From Pseudomonadota bacterium (GTDB taxonomy: Bacteria; Pseudomonadota; Gammaproteobacteria; GCA-001735895), in NCBI GenBank assembly GCA_022545625.1, contig JACZQS010000129.1, forward strand, positions 1 to 6,837: 6,837 bases of DNA, written 5' to 3'. The translations under genes were made by a program, and so were the position numbers. This document shows, in pieces, positions 6,280 to 6,837 of the stretch. The notes below the pieces were generated by a model, which made no database searches, was not told where the DNA came from, and worked only from the letters and a program-made list of their open reading frames with translations. Position 1 is the stretch's first letter. Each line of letters starts with the position of its first letter.

Positions 6280-6827
6280 TTGCATATTACACGCATGGAT
6301 CTCAGGTATATGCCAGATGTATTTACCGAATGTCTTGCTTTTAAGTACTTCCGATACCTTTCCAATAACTTATAATATACGTCCGTAAACAAGAGGTCCC
6401 TATTTTTCTGAAATTTTTTAAATGACCTTAATGCATCATTGTAGGAGGCCGCAGTCCCTATTCTGTTTTCTTCTTTTAAAGATTCAATAACGTTTTCCCA
6501 ATAATCAAAAAACCGTACTGGCTTGGAACTTTTGAAAAACAACTCCTCAAACTTTGCAAAAGAGAACTCCTGGTCGTTGTCCCCCATCGTTCTAAGTGTT
6601 TTGTCTGCCCGCCTTTCAAAGTGACTTAGCTTTACTTTCCCCTCTTTATTCCTGTTGAACAGTCCAAGCCCCTCGTTCCACTTTTCAGGAGAGCTATATA
6701 GCTTCAATGAATAATATTTTCTAATTCTCTGATAGGTTACCCTTAACATTATTGGATGGTCCCCGTTGCTCAGTGTCTTGCTTTTGAACAGGATAATTTT
6801 ATAGCGTGGGATTTTAATTTTTGTCAT
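6036..6827 (-). CDS. Bacteroidota-type tyrosine recombinase/integrase, catalytic domain lost
   Basis: Tyrosine recombinases of this type move conjugative transposons and other integrative elements. Three parts are visible. An N-terminal arm-type DNA-binding domain (about 1-85) has the NGDHPIMLRVTYQ strand pair and SSPEKWNEG, the pattern typical of Bacteroidota integrases. A SAM-like core-binding domain (about 104-192) has FFDYWENVIESL, TAASYNDALRSFKKF and YLRSMRVICNHAIK. The beginning of the catalytic domain has RALRKSDIEKI (211-221) and LWHSRNFFLFGYLLR (232-246). R246 is probably the first catalytic arginine; the Lys, HxxR, His/Trp and Tyr nucleophile are all missing, since intact relatives are ~400 residues. 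Residues 247-263 (below base 6090) look unrelated. The start ATG at 6827 is near the window edge and too little upstream sequence is present to judge its ribosome site. As it stands it cannot be an active recombinase. The AT-rich composition differs from the left part of the window. Confidence 0.75.
   Translation of the reverse strand: MTKIKIPRYKIILFKSKTLSNGDHPIMLRVTYQRIRKYYSLKLYSSPEKWNEGLGLFNRNKEGKVKLSHFERRADKTLRTMGDNDQEFSFAKFEELFFKSSKPVRFFDYWENVIESLKEENRIGTAASYNDALRSFKKFQKNRDLLFTDVYYKLLERYRKYLKARHSVNTSGIYLRSMRVICNHAIKNKIIDKDLYPFEQFKIKTEETVKRALRKSDIEKIHSMKIEKGTKLWHSRNFFLFGYLLRISIYFTRPYWLLKITLS
6090..6123. other. Junction zone: recombination scar or assembly chimera
   Basis: Read on the plus strand, these 34 bases continue the membrane protein sensibly (EILNKYPNKKKFR). 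Read on the minus strand, they encode a typical integrase segment (RNFFLFGYLLR). Left of 6090 the integrase frame turns into unrelated sequence (ISIYFTRPYW), and right of 6123 the membrane-protein frame does. AT content and apparent lineage change across the same point. Two unrelated sequences therefore seem to meet here, with possible microhomology. Confidence 0.6.
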
Positions 6828-6837
6828 AGCATTTTGC

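Noticed and set aside
6036..6827. An active integrative element at the right edge
   Set aside because: The integrase lacks nearly all catalytic residues, no attachment repeats or cargo genes are visible, and a chimeric join has not been excluded.
1..6837. CRISPR array, toxin-antitoxin pair, retron or other defence system
   Set aside because: No spaced direct repeats, no small paired ORFs and no reverse transcriptase or nuclease domain; the only direct tandem repeat is the 15-bp unit inside the thiolase gene.

Overview
The window looks like a gammaproteobacterial chromosome fragment whose last ~0.7 kb has a different character. The evidence is the translationally coupled order tmk-holB-pilZ, a typical gammaproteobacterial block, with a PilZ of the type IV pilus kind. 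I cannot name the genus. The core (1-5250) has moderate GC (53% in 2401-2460 by hand count). The right end is AT-richer (28% in 6361-6420, 45% in 6541-6600) and encodes a recombinase of the Bacteroidota type.

Layout. (1) 1-1828, plus strand: the C-terminal two thirds of thymidylate kinase (cut by the window edge), DNA polymerase III delta-prime subunit, and PilZ. Each start codon overlaps the previous stop (TAATG, TGATG), so this is one tightly coupled operon. (2) 1842-5248, minus strand: a two-gene beta-oxidation operon, transcribed thiolase (FadI-like) then the two-domain hydratase/dehydrogenase (FadJ/FadB-like), overlapping by ATGA. It converges on pilZ with a 13-base gap. Together the two proteins supply the enoyl-CoA hydratase, 3-hydroxyacyl-CoA dehydrogenase and thiolase steps of fatty acid degradation. 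The thiolase ends in four tandem five-residue (S/T)PKK units encoded by a 15-bp DNA repeat. (3) 5249-5601: an AT-rich intergenic region with a good minus-strand promoter for the thiolase operon, weaker plus-strand promoter candidates, and a small GC-rich island of unknown role. (4) 5602-about 6123, plus strand: an unrecognised two-helix membrane protein. (5) About 6090-6827, minus strand: a tyrosine recombinase with arm-binding and core-binding domains but almost no catalytic domain.

The last two genes collide head-on. The membrane protein reads sensibly to about 6123 and the integrase reads sensibly down to about 6090; beyond those points each reading frame runs as noise through the other gene. 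This 34-base zone is either a real recombination/integration scar or a chimeric join in the assembly. A chimeric join is a serious possibility and should be excluded before the integrase is used as evidence of a mobile element. I found no clear novel multi-gene system. The most unusual biological feature is the SPKK-repeat tail on the thiolase.
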